Assembly: GCF_018398425.1 (NCBI RefSeq)
Contig: NZ_JADPMV010000002.1
Coordinates: 1,054,001 to 1,118,000, forward strand
DNA length: 64,000 bases
Direction of reading: 5' to 3'
Source of the DNA: Pseudomonas lalucatii
GTDB taxonomy: Bacteria; Pseudomonadota; Gammaproteobacteria; Pseudomonadales; Pseudomonadaceae
Shown: positions 39,677 to 47,716 of the stretch, in pieces
Layout: each line of letters begins with the position of its first letter
How positions within the stretch are numbered: the first letter of the stretch is position 1
Notes under the pieces: model-generated
What the model was told of the DNA's origin: nothing
What the model saw: the letters and a program-made list of their open reading frames with translations, nothing else
The model's database searches: none
Position numbers and translations under genes: made by a program

Positions 39677-39940
39677 GGGTCGGTTGATGTTTCATTGTGC
39701 GCCGCGTTGCAGCGACAAATTAAGCCAGGCAAGGCGCGGAACGCCGCCAATGGTCGCGCCCTTGGCAAGTTCCGCAACACAGCCTGGCTTAATTTGCCGC
39801 GCAACCCGAAGGGCCGGGGCTCGCTTTACGCAGGCCGGCGTTACTCGTCGTTCATTTGGAACAACCAAACTTCTCTCCTCGTGCCTTGCCCTGCGTAAAG
39901 CGAGCCGCCGGCGCGGCCACAATGAAACGTCAACCGACCC
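39677..39940. repeat. Nested inverted-repeat element folding as a three-way junction, between rluD and bamD
   Basis: Outer arms 39677-39699 and 39918-39940 are 23-bp inverted repeats with one mismatch (GGGTCGGTTGA-T/C-GTTTCATTGTG), extended by GCCGCG/CGCGGC. Inside are two long hairpins. The first spans 39706-39805 with a perfect 15-bp core (CAAATTAAGCCAGGC) and further inner pairing. The second spans 39813-39912 with a perfect 17-bp core (GGCTCGCTTTACGCAGG). There is no protein-like open frame. It resembles a miniature inverted-repeat element or a large structured RNA; no second copy is in this window and no clear target-site duplication is seen. Confidence 0.85.
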
Positions 39941-40066
39941 GACTTTTGGTTTCGGCTACACGCTTGTGGTTAAATACGGCGTCTTTGCCCCAGGGGTACC
40001 GGGGGCGCTCATCATAACAGGACGGCTTTGCGCAAGACAGCCGCCGTCACAGGGACGCAAGCCGCC

Positions 40067-41059
40067 ATGCACGTGAGACACCTGCTGCTGATCGCCATCC
40101 TCGCCCTTACCGCCGCCTGTTCCTCCAACGAGGTGGTGGACGAAAACCTGAGCGAGACGGAGCTGTACCAGCAGGCCCAGACCGACCTGGACAGCCGCAG
40201 CTACACCAGCGCCGTCAGCAAGCTCAAGGCCCTGGAGTCGCGCTATCCCTTCGGCCGCTATGCCGAACAGGCGCAGCTGGAACTGATCTACGCCTACTAC
40301 AAGAACGTCGAGCCGGAAGCGGCGCGCTCGGCCGCCGAGCGCTTCATCCGCCTGCACCCGCAGCACCCCAACGTCGACTACGCCTACTACCTCAAGGGCC
40401 TGGCCGCCTTCGACCAGGACCGTGGCCTGCTGGCGCGCTTCCTGCCGCTGGACATGACCAAGCGCGACCCGGGCGCCGCCCGTGACTCCTACAACGAGTT
40501 CGCCCAGCTCACCAGCCGCTACCCGACCAGCCGCTACGCGCCGGACGCCAAGCAGCGCATGATCTACCTGCGCAACCTGCTGGCCGCCTACGAGATCCAC
40601 GTCGCCCACTACTACCTGACCCGCCAGGCCTATGTCGCCGCTGCCAACCGCGGCCGCTACGTGGTGGAGAACTTCCAGGAGACCCCGGCGGTCGGCGATG
40701 GCCTGGCGGTGATGACCGAGGCCTACCAGCGCCTGACCCTGGACGAGCTGGCGGCCACCAGCCTGGAGACCCTCAAGCTCAACTACCCGGACCACCCGAG
40801 CCTGGTCGACGGCCAGTTCGTGCCGCGCGAGGAAGAGCTCGACAGCCGCTCCTGGCTGGCCAAGGCCACCCTCGGCCTGATCGAGAGCGACACCCCGCTG
40901 CCGCCGGGCGAGACCCGCGCCAGCCAGGACGTGATCCGCCAGTACGAAGACGCCGAAGAGCAGATCCCCGACGAGCTCAAGTCGCCACAGCAGGAGGCGA
41001 CCGAGACGCAGAAGGGGCGCTCCTGGTTCAGCTACCTGACGTTCGGCCTGTTCGACTGA
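40067..41059 (+). CDS. bamD: Outer-membrane assembly lipoprotein BamD (ComL)
   Basis: Essential lipoprotein of the BAM complex, which folds beta-barrel proteins into the outer membrane. It has 330 residues. The lipobox LTAAC puts the lipidated cysteine at residue 18. TPR repeats follow ([40 protein letters not shown] and others). The ATG at 40067 gives the signal peptide directly; an in-frame upstream start at 40028 would place 13 extra residues before it. It lies downstream of the nested inverted repeat. Confidence 0.96.
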   Translation: MHVRHLLLIAILALTAACSSNEVVDENLSETELYQQAQTDLDSRSYTSAVSKLKALESRYPFGRYAEQAQLELIYAYYKNVEPEAARSAAERFIRLHPQHPNVDYAYYLKGLAAFDQDRGLLARFLPLDMTKRDPGAARDSYNEFAQLTSRYPTSRYAPDAKQRMIYLRNLLAAYEIHVAHYYLTRQAYVAAANRGRYVVENFQETPAVGDGLAVMTEAYQRLTLDELAATSLETLKLNYPDHPSLVDGQFVPREEELDSRSWLAKATLGLIESDTPLPPGETRASQDVIRQYEDAEEQIPDELKSPQQEATETQKGRSWFSYLTFGLFD

Positions 41060-41074
41060 CGGTGCCGAGCCGCA

Positions 41075-41109
41075 ATGAAAAAGGGAGGCCTCTGGCCTCC
41101 CTTTTTCAT
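41075..41109. terminator. Strong bidirectional terminator between bamD and nadE
   Basis: A perfect 16-bp stem (ATGAAAAAGGGAGGCC with GGCCTCCCTTTTTCAT), loop TCT, with A and T runs built into the arms. It serves both convergent genes. Confidence 0.9.
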
Positions 41110-41128
41110 GGGTGCTGTTCGCGCCCCC

Positions 41129-42760
41129 TCAGTCGCCGATGCGCCAGCCCGAGGTGATCGGATAACGGCGGTCGCGACCGAAACCGCGCTGGGTCACGCG
41201 CACCCCGACTGCGGCCTGGCGCCGCTTGTATTCGTTGAGGTCGACCAGGCGCAACACCCGACGCACCGTGTCCTCGTCGAAGCCCTCGGCGATGATGGCG
41301 TTGGCCGACAGGTCGTGCTCGATATACAGCTTGAGGATCTCGTCGAGCACCGGGTAAGGCGGCAGGGAATCCTCGTCCTTCTGGTCCGGCGCCAGCTCGG
41401 CCGATGGCGGCCGGTCGATGACCCGCTGCGGGATCACCGCCCCCAGGGTATTGCGGTACTCGCACAGGCGGAACACCAGGGTCTTGGGCACGTCCTTGAG
41501 CACGTCGAAACCGCCGGCCATGTCGCCATACAGGGTCGCGTAACCGACCGCCATCTCGCTCTTGTTGCCGGTGGTCAGTACCAGATAGCCCTTCTTGTTG
41601 GAGATGGCCATCAGCAGGGTGCCGCGGCAGCGGGCCTGCAGGTTTTCCTCGGTGGTGTCGCGCCCCAGGCCCTCGAACACCGGCGCCAGGGTCCCCATGA
41701 AGGACTCGACCATGGGCGCGATCGGCAGCACCCGATAGATGACGCCCAGCGCCTCGGCCTCGGCCTCGGCGTCCTCCAGGCTGATCTGCGCGGTGTAGCG
41801 GTACGGCATCATCACCGCCTCGACATGCTGGGCACCCAGGGCATCGACCGCCACCGCCAGGGTCAGGGCCGAGTCGATGCCGCCGGACAGCCCCAGCACC
41901 ACGCCCTTGAAGCCGTTCTTGCGCACGTAGTCGCGCACCCCGACGACCAGGGCCTGGTACACGCTGGCCTCCAGCTCGGGCAGTGGCGCACGGGTGGCCG
42001 GTCGCGGGACGACGCCCTCGTCGCCGACCTGCAGGTCGACCGGGTACAGGCCCTCGTTGAACGCACCGACCCGCTGGCACACCTCGCCGCCGGCATCGAC
42101 CACGCAACTGCCGCCATCGAATACCAGCTCGTCCTGACCGCCGACCTGGTTGACGTAGACGATCGGCATCGCCCCTTCGCGGGCCCGCTCGGCCAGCACT
42201 TCCTCGCGCTCGCGCTGCTTGTCCAGGTGGAAGGGCGAGGCGTTCAGGCTCAGCATCAGCTGGGCGCCCGCCGTCCGCGCCTGGGCCATGGGTTCGACGA
42301 ACCAGATGTCCTCGCAGATGGTCAGCGCCACCGGCACGCCCTTGATGTCCACCACGCAGGGTTCGTTGCCCGGTTCGAAATAGCGCTTCTCGTCGAATAC
42401 CCGGTAGTTGGGCAGCTTCTGCTTGTAGTAACTGGCCAGCAACTGGCCATCGGCGATCACCGCGCAGGCGTTGTAGCGCAGCTCATCCTCCAGCCAGGGG
42501 TAACCGACCACCAGATAGATGCCGCGCACCTGCTCCTGCAGACGCTGCAGCGCCTGCTCGATGCGCAGCTGCATGCTCGAACGCAGCAGCAGATCCTCCG
42601 GCGGGTAACCGCACAGCGCCAGTTCGGGGAAGACGATGACGTCCGCCTGCCACTGATCGCGGGCGCCGCAGGCCGCCTCGATTATCCGCTCGACGTTGCC
42701 GTGCACATCGCCGACGCGCAAGTTCAACTGGGCCATCACGACACGCAGGGTTTGGCTCAT
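41129..42760 (-). CDS. nadE: Glutamine-dependent NAD+ synthase
   Basis: Converts nicotinate adenine dinucleotide to NAD using glutamine. It has 543 residues, the two-domain type. The N-terminal nitrilase-fold glutaminase (1 to about 265) has the catalytic triad in FPELALCGYP, YYKQKLPNYRVF and LTICEDIW. The C-terminal synthase carries the PP-loop LGLSGGIDSALT. The ATG at 42760 (MSQTLRVVMAQLNL) is the family start; an open extension to 42982 is noncoding. It is convergent with bamD. With nadC, this window holds two NAD-synthesis steps, not in one operon. Confidence 0.95.
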   Translation of the reverse strand: MSQTLRVVMAQLNLRVGDVHGNVERIIEAACGARDQWQADVIVFPELALCGYPPEDLLLRSSMQLRIEQALQRLQEQVRGIYLVVGYPWLEDELRYNACAVIADGQLLASYYKQKLPNYRVFDEKRYFEPGNEPCVVDIKGVPVALTICEDIWFVEPMAQARTAGAQLMLSLNASPFHLDKQREREEVLAERAREGAMPIVYVNQVGGQDELVFDGGSCVVDAGGEVCQRVGAFNEGLYPVDLQVGDEGVVPRPATRAPLPELEASVYQALVVGVRDYVRKNGFKGVVLGLSGGIDSALTLAVAVDALGAQHVEAVMMPYRYTAQISLEDAEAEAEALGVIYRVLPIAPMVESFMGTLAPVFEGLGRDTTEENLQARCRGTLLMAISNKKGYLVLTTGNKSEMAVGYATLYGDMAGGFDVLKDVPKTLVFRLCEYRNTLGAVIPQRVIDRPPSAELAPDQKDEDSLPPYPVLDEILKLYIEHDLSANAIIAEGFDEDTVRRVLRLVDLNEYKRRQAAVGVRVTQRGFGRDRRYPITSGWRIGD

Positions 42761-42938
42761 GGCCGTCTCCACACCAGAATATTCCCATCCGCGCCACCGC
42801 CTATCGACGGCACCGCTGCATGAGCGCCATTGTCCCGCATCGCCCCCTGTGGAAACAATGCGCAGCATCGGCTTTGCCGGCTGTGCGGCACCGGCGAGCT
42901 TGGCTAAACTGCCAGGCCTTACTGGAGAAGAGAGCGTT

Positions 42939-43175
42939 ATGGGCCTGTTCCGCCTGTTGATCCTGATCGCCATCGTCGCCACCGCCTACTGGCTGTGGCG
43001 CCGCTTTATCCGCGCGCCCCGCCCGTCCGGCAGGACCGATGCGCAACCGGCCCCCATGGTGCGCTGCGCCCGCTGTGGCGTGCACGTGCCCCGGGACGAC
43101 GCGCTCAACCAGGATGCCCGCTGGTACTGCAGTCAGGCCCACCTGGAACAAGGCCCGAAGTCCGGTGAGCGCTGA
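42939..43175 (+). CDS. PP0621-family small membrane protein with Cys zinc-like motif
   Basis: A 78-residue protein with an N-terminal membrane helix (LLILIAIVATAYWLW) and a C-terminal CARCGVHVPRDDA/YCSQAH metal-binding-like segment. It is preceded by GGAGAAGAG. From memory this small family lies just upstream of pilS in pseudomonads. It overlaps the start of pilS by 11 bases. Function unknown. Confidence 0.85.
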   Translation: MGLFRLLILIAIVATAYWLWRRFIRAPRPSGRTDAQPAPMVRCARCGVHVPRDDALNQDARWYCSQAHLEQGPKSGER

Positions 43176-44757
43176 GGTCCTGTCCCTCGGCGGGGTCCAG
43201 GGCCGGCGCATTCTGCGGCTCTATCACCTGTACCGCCTGGCGATCGGCCTGGTGCTGGTCCTGCTGATCTCCAGCGACCTGGACAGCGAACTGCTGGACC
43301 TGGCCCACCCGGACCTGTTCCGCAACGGCAGCTGGTTCTACCTGATCCTCAACATCCTGGTGGCGGTGGTGGTGCAACGGCCCCGCAGCCTGATCCAGGT
43401 GTTCAGCCTGGCCCTGGTCGATGTGATCCTGCTGTCCGGCCTGTTCTATGCCGCGGGCGGCACTCCCAGCGGCATCGGCGCGCTGCTGATCGTCGCGGTG
43501 GCCATCGCCAATATCATGCTGCGTGGACGCATCGGCCTGCTGATCGCCGCCATCGCCGCCATCAGCCTGATCTACCTGACCTTCTACCTCAGCCTCAGCC
43601 GGCCGGCCGCCGCCGCCCAGTACGTGCAGGTCGGCGCCCTCGGCGCGCTGTGCTTCGCCGCAGCCCTGTTCGTCCAGGGCATCACCCGGCGCCTGCACGC
43701 CAGCGAGAGCCTGGCCGAGCAACGGGCCGCCGATGTCGCCAGCCTCGAGGCCCTCAACGCCCTGATCCTGCAACGCATGCGCACCGGCATCCTGGTGCTG
43801 GACGACCAACACCGCGTGCTCCTGGCCAACCAGGGCGCCCTGACCCTGCTCGGCCGCGAAGCCCTGGCCGGCAAGATCCTCGACCCGCACTGCCCGGAGC
43901 TGGTCAAGCGCCTGCAGCACTGGCTGGACAACCCGACCCTGCGCCCGGCCAATCTGCAGGCCCAGGCCGACGGCCCGGTGCTGCAGCCGAGCTTCATTCC
44001 CCTGCAACGCGGCGAGCAGCGCGAGACCCTGGTGTTTCTCGACGACATCTCCCAGGTCGCCCAGCAGGCGCAACAGCTCAAGCTCGCCTCCCTGGGCCGG
44101 CTGACCGCCGGCATCGCCCACGAGATCCGCAATCCGCTCGGCGCGATCAGCCACGCCGCGCAGCTGCTGCAGGAGTCGGAAGACCTGCAGGGCCCCGACC
44201 AGCGCCTGGCGCAGATCATCCAGGACCACTCGCGCAGGATGAACCTGGTGATCGAGAACGTCCTGCAGCTGTCGCGCCGGCGCCAGGCCGAGCCGCAGCT
44301 GCTCGACCTGAAGTACTGGCTGCACCGCTTCGCCAGCGAGTTCCGCGGTTCGGCCTCGCCCGACAAGACGCTGCACCTGGAGACCCAGGCCGGCACCATC
44401 CAGACCCGCATGGACCCGCACCAACTGACCCAGGTCCTGACCAACCTGGTGCAGAACGGCCTGCGCTACAGCGCCCGCCAGCACCGCCAGGGCCAGGTCT
44501 GGCTCAAGCTGTTCCGCGACCCGGACAGCGATCTGCCGGTACTCGAGGTACTCGACGACGGCCCGGGCGTGCCGGCCGAGCAACTGCATCACATCTTCGA
44601 GCCCTTCTTCACCACCGAGAACAAGGGCACCGGCCTGGGCCTGTATATTTCCCGCGAACTGTGCGAGAGCAACCAGGCCCGCCTCGACTACAAACCCCGC
44701 GAGGGCGGCGGTTGCTGCTTTCGCATCACCTTTGCCCACCCGCGCAAACTGAGCTGA
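43165..44757 (+). CDS. pilS: Sensor histidine kinase PilS
   Basis: Inner-membrane kinase that controls pilA through PilR. In P. aeruginosa it senses PilA in the membrane. It has 530 residues from the GTG at 43165, the expected length. Six membrane helices (residues about 15-180) precede a PAS domain (about 195-290), the H-box GIAHEIRNPLGAI near residue 317 and a HATPase domain with DDGPGVP and GTGLGLYIS. Here the cognate pilin is the unusual 52-residue form, so its sensing contacts are of interest. Confidence 0.95.
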   Translation: MSAEVLSLGGVQGRRILRLYHLYRLAIGLVLVLLISSDLDSELLDLAHPDLFRNGSWFYLILNILVAVVVQRPRSLIQVFSLALVDVILLSGLFYAAGGTPSGIGALLIVAVAIANIMLRGRIGLLIAAIAAISLIYLTFYLSLSRPAAAAQYVQVGALGALCFAAALFVQGITRRLHASESLAEQRAADVASLEALNALILQRMRTGILVLDDQHRVLLANQGALTLLGREALAGKILDPHCPELVKRLQHWLDNPTLRPANLQAQADGPVLQPSFIPLQRGEQRETLVFLDDISQVAQQAQQLKLASLGRLTAGIAHEIRNPLGAISHAAQLLQESEDLQGPDQRLAQIIQDHSRRMNLVIENVLQLSRRRQAEPQLLDLKYWLHRFASEFRGSASPDKTLHLETQAGTIQTRMDPHQLTQVLTNLVQNGLRYSARQHRQGQVWLKLFRDPDSDLPVLEVLDDGPGVPAEQLHHIFEPFFTTENKGTGLGLYISRELCESNQARLDYKPREGGGCCFRITFAHPRKLS

Positions 44758-44759
44758 AC

Positions 44760-46097
44760 ATGAACCGCCAGAGAGCCCTGATCGTCGACGACGAGCCCGA
44801 TATCCGCGAACTCCTGGAGATCACCCTGGGGCGAATGAAGCTCGACACCCGCAGCGCGCGCAACGTCAAGGAGGCGCGCGAGTGGCTGGCCAAGGAGCCC
44901 TTCGACCTGTGCCTGACCGACATGCGCCTGCCCGACGGCAGCGGCCTGGACCTCGTGCAGCACATCCAGCAGCGCCACCCCCAGGTGCCCGTGGCGATGA
45001 TCACCGCCTACGGCAGCCTGGACACCGCGATCAACGCGCTCAAGGCCGGCGCCTTCGACTTCCTGACCAAGCCGGTGGACCTGGGCCGCCTGCGCGAGCT
45101 GGTCGCCGCGGCCCTGCGCCTGCACACCACGGAGGGCGAAAGCACGCCGGTGGACAGCCGCCTGCTCGGCGACTCGCCGCCCATGCAGACGCTGCGCAAG
45201 CAGATCCTCAAGCTCGCCCGCAGCCAGGCCCCGGTGTACATCAGCGGCGAATCCGGCAGCGGCAAGGAGCTGGTCGCCCGCCTGATCCACGAGCAGGGGC
45301 CGCGCAGCGAACAGCCGTTCGTGCCGGTCAACTGCGGCGCCATTCCCTCGGAGCTGATGGAAAGCGAATTCTTCGGCCACAAGAAAGGCAGCTTCACCGG
45401 CGCCGTCGAGGACAAACAAGGGCTGTTCCAGGCCGCCAATGGCGGCACCCTGTTCCTCGACGAGGTCGCCGACCTGCCGCTGCCGATGCAGGTCAAGCTG
45501 CTGCGGGCGATCCAGGAGAAGGCCGTGCGCGCCGTCGGCGGCCAGCAGGAAGCGGTGGTCGATGTGCGCATCCTCTGCGCCACCCACAAGGACCTGGCCG
45601 CGGAAGTGGCCGCCGAACGCTTCCGCCAGGACCTGTACTATCGCCTCAACGTCATCGAACTGCGCGTGCCGCCGCTGCGCGAGCGTCGCGAAGACATCGC
45701 CCGCCTGGCCGAGGCCATGCTCAAGCGCCTCGCCGAAGGCACCGGCCTGAACGCCGCCCGGCTCGAGACCGAGGCCCTGGAGAAGCTCAAGAACTACCGC
45801 TTCCCCGGCAACGTGCGTGAACTGGAGAACATGCTCGAGCGCGCCTATACCCTGTGCGAGGACGACTGCATCAGGGCCGGCGACCTGCGCCTGGCCGACG
45901 CCAGCCCGGGCGGCGAGAATGGCGAGGCCAGCCTGGCGCAGATCGACAACCTGGAAGACCACCTGGAGGACATCGAGCGCAAGCTGATCATGCAGGCCCT
46001 GGAAGAGACCCGCTGGAACCGCACCGCCGCCGCCCAGCGCCTGGGCCTGACCTTCCGCTCGATGCGCTACCGGCTGAAGAAGCTGGGGATCGACTGA
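44760..46097 (+). CDS. pilR: Sigma-54-dependent response regulator PilR
   Basis: NtrC-type activator of the sigma-54 promoter of pilA. It has 445 residues. The receiver has phospho-acceptor Asp in CLTDMRLPDG (about residue 54). The AAA+ domain (about 135-370) carries Walker A GESGSGKE and the sigma-54 contact loop as GSFTGA. The C-terminal Fis-type HTH is NRTAAAQRLGLTFRSMRYRL. It starts 2 bases after pilS. Its likely target is the promoter at 22631-22646. Confidence 0.96.
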   Translation: MNRQRALIVDDEPDIRELLEITLGRMKLDTRSARNVKEAREWLAKEPFDLCLTDMRLPDGSGLDLVQHIQQRHPQVPVAMITAYGSLDTAINALKAGAFDFLTKPVDLGRLRELVAAALRLHTTEGESTPVDSRLLGDSPPMQTLRKQILKLARSQAPVYISGESGSGKELVARLIHEQGPRSEQPFVPVNCGAIPSELMESEFFGHKKGSFTGAVEDKQGLFQAANGGTLFLDEVADLPLPMQVKLLRAIQEKAVRAVGGQQEAVVDVRILCATHKDLAAEVAAERFRQDLYYRLNVIELRVPPLRERREDIARLAEAMLKRLAEGTGLNAARLETEALEKLKNYRFPGNVRELENMLERAYTLCEDDCIRAGDLRLADASPGGENGEASLAQIDNLEDHLEDIERKLIMQALEETRWNRTAAAQRLGLTFRSMRYRLKKLGID

Positions 46098-46150
46098 CGC
46101 CGCTGCCCCGTTGAAGCACCGCGGCGGCAGTCGCGCGAGGCCTCAGCCCG

Positions 46151-47242
46151 TCAGTGCAAACGCCCTGCCGGCGCATAGGGGGCGGGGTCGATGATCGGCG
46201 TGCGATCCAGCAACAGGTCGGCCAACAGTCGACAGGATGCCGGGGCCAGCACCAGGCCGTTGCGATAATGGCCGCAGTTCAGCCACAGCCCCTCGTAGCC
46301 GGGCACCCGGCCGATAAAGGGCACCCCTTCCGGCGAGCCCGGACGCAACCCCGCCCAGTGCCCCACCAGCTCGGCCTCGGCCAGGGCCGGCAACAAGGCC
46401 TCGGCCGAGGCCCTGAGGCTGGCCAAGGCCGCCTCGGTCGGCGTCTTGTCGAAGCCGGCATGCTCCAGCGTACTGCCGATCAGGATATGGCCGTCGCGCC
46501 GTGGAATCGCATAGCGCCCCTTGGCCAGCACCATGCTCGGCAAAAAATCCTCGGCACATTTGTACAGGATCATCTGCCCCTTTACCGGCTCTACCGGCAG
46601 CTCGATGCCAAGGCCCTTGAGCAGCTCGCCACTCCAGGCGCCGGCCGCGACCACCACCCGGTCGGCCCGGATATCCCCGCCCGCAGTGCGCACACCACAG
46701 ACCCGATCCGCCTCTCGAATAAAGCCCGTCACGGCGCAGCGCTCGTGCAAGGTGACGTTGGGCATCGCCAGCAAAGCCAAACGCAGGGCCTTGACCAAAC
46801 GAGGATTGCGCACATTGGCTACATCCGGCATATGCAACGCCCGGGAGAACCCCGAGGCCAATGCAGGGACCGCGCGGCGCACCGTCTCGATCGGCACAGA
46901 TAGCAGAGGCCGCTGCATGCGCGCCGCCCATGCCAGGGCCGCCGCCTCATCTTCCAGGTCCAGCCAGTAGAGCCCGGTGACATGGACCTCGGGATCGACT
47001 CCCGAGTCGTGCCGTAACTTCTCCCCCAGCCGCGGGTAATAGTCCTGCGACCAGTGCGCCAATGCCGTGACCGCCGCACTGTAACGCCAAGGGTAGAGGG
47101 GCGAGACGATGCCGCCCCCGGCCCAGGAAGACTCCCCCCCCGTCACGCTCTGGTCAACCAGGCACACTTCGGCTCCTGCTTCGGCCAGTAACCGCGCCGA
47201 TAGCAGCCCGATAGCACCCGCCCCCACCACCAAGACTCGCAT
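46151..47242 (-). CDS. thiO: Glycine oxidase ThiO-type FAD-dependent oxidoreductase
   Basis: DAO-family flavoenzyme of 363 residues, probably oxidising glycine to the iminoacetate used for the thiazole of thiamine. The N-terminal dinucleotide fold GAGAIGLLSARLLAEAGAEV and the C-terminal GHYRNGLVLAPASCRLLADL are typical. It is convergent with pilR and lies in the same place as in P. aeruginosa from memory. No thiamine gene or riboswitch is adjacent. Confidence 0.9.
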   Translation of the reverse strand: MRVLVVGAGAIGLLSARLLAEAGAEVCLVDQSVTGGESSWAGGGIVSPLYPWRYSAAVTALAHWSQDYYPRLGEKLRHDSGVDPEVHVTGLYWLDLEDEAAALAWAARMQRPLLSVPIETVRRAVPALASGFSRALHMPDVANVRNPRLVKALRLALLAMPNVTLHERCAVTGFIREADRVCGVRTAGGDIRADRVVVAAGAWSGELLKGLGIELPVEPVKGQMILYKCAEDFLPSMVLAKGRYAIPRRDGHILIGSTLEHAGFDKTPTEAALASLRASAEALLPALAEAELVGHWAGLRPGSPEGVPFIGRVPGYEGLWLNCGHYRNGLVLAPASCRLLADLLLDRTPIIDPAPYAPAGRLH

Positions 47243-47299
47243 AGCTCCTCCAACAAACAGGCCGCAACAGCGGCCCGTTATACGACACCCCAGGGAGCC

Positions 47300-47716
47300 C
47301 TACCAGCACGCAGTCACTGTACGAGTGGCTCCCGCCAGGGTGCGCGCCCCCGCATGGGAAACCCTGAAGTCTCCGCAGGGGTCGTTGGCCATTCTGTTGA
47401 CCCGCGTGGCCTGCAGCATGAAGTTGGTCGCGGTAGCGACCCCTTCGGCCGCGAGGGTGTAGTTGGGCGTGCCGGTGGCCGGCGCCTGGGCGGAGAACAC
47501 CTGGGCCAAGTTGCCATCGGCGTCGAGATAGGAGCCATGGACCGAGTAGTAACGCTCCAGTGCCTGGGCGCCCTCCATCAGCGCGGTCTTGGCCTCCGCA
47601 CGACGCGCCCGGTCCATGTACTCGGTGTAATTGGGGTAAGCGATGGCGGCCAAGATGCCGAGCACCGCAACCACTATCATCAACTCGATCAGGGTGAAGC
47701 CCTCGTCCCGTCTCAT
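47300..47716 (-). CDS. pilE: Minor pilin PilE (operon 1)
   Basis: Prepilin of 138 residues. Leader MRRDEG is followed by [20 protein letters not shown] with Glu5, then a globular C-terminus with a cysteine pair (DPCGDF and the terminal TACW). It is the last gene of operon 1 and overlaps the pilY1 stop by four bases. It would be cleaved by PilD and sit in the pilus-tip priming complex. Confidence 0.92.
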   Translation of the reverse strand: MRRDEGFTLIELMIVVAVLGILAAIAYPNYTEYMDRARRAEAKTALMEGAQALERYYSVHGSYLDADGNLAQVFSAQAPATGTPNYTLAAEGVATATNFMLQATRVNRMANDPCGDFRVSHAGARTLAGATRTVTACW

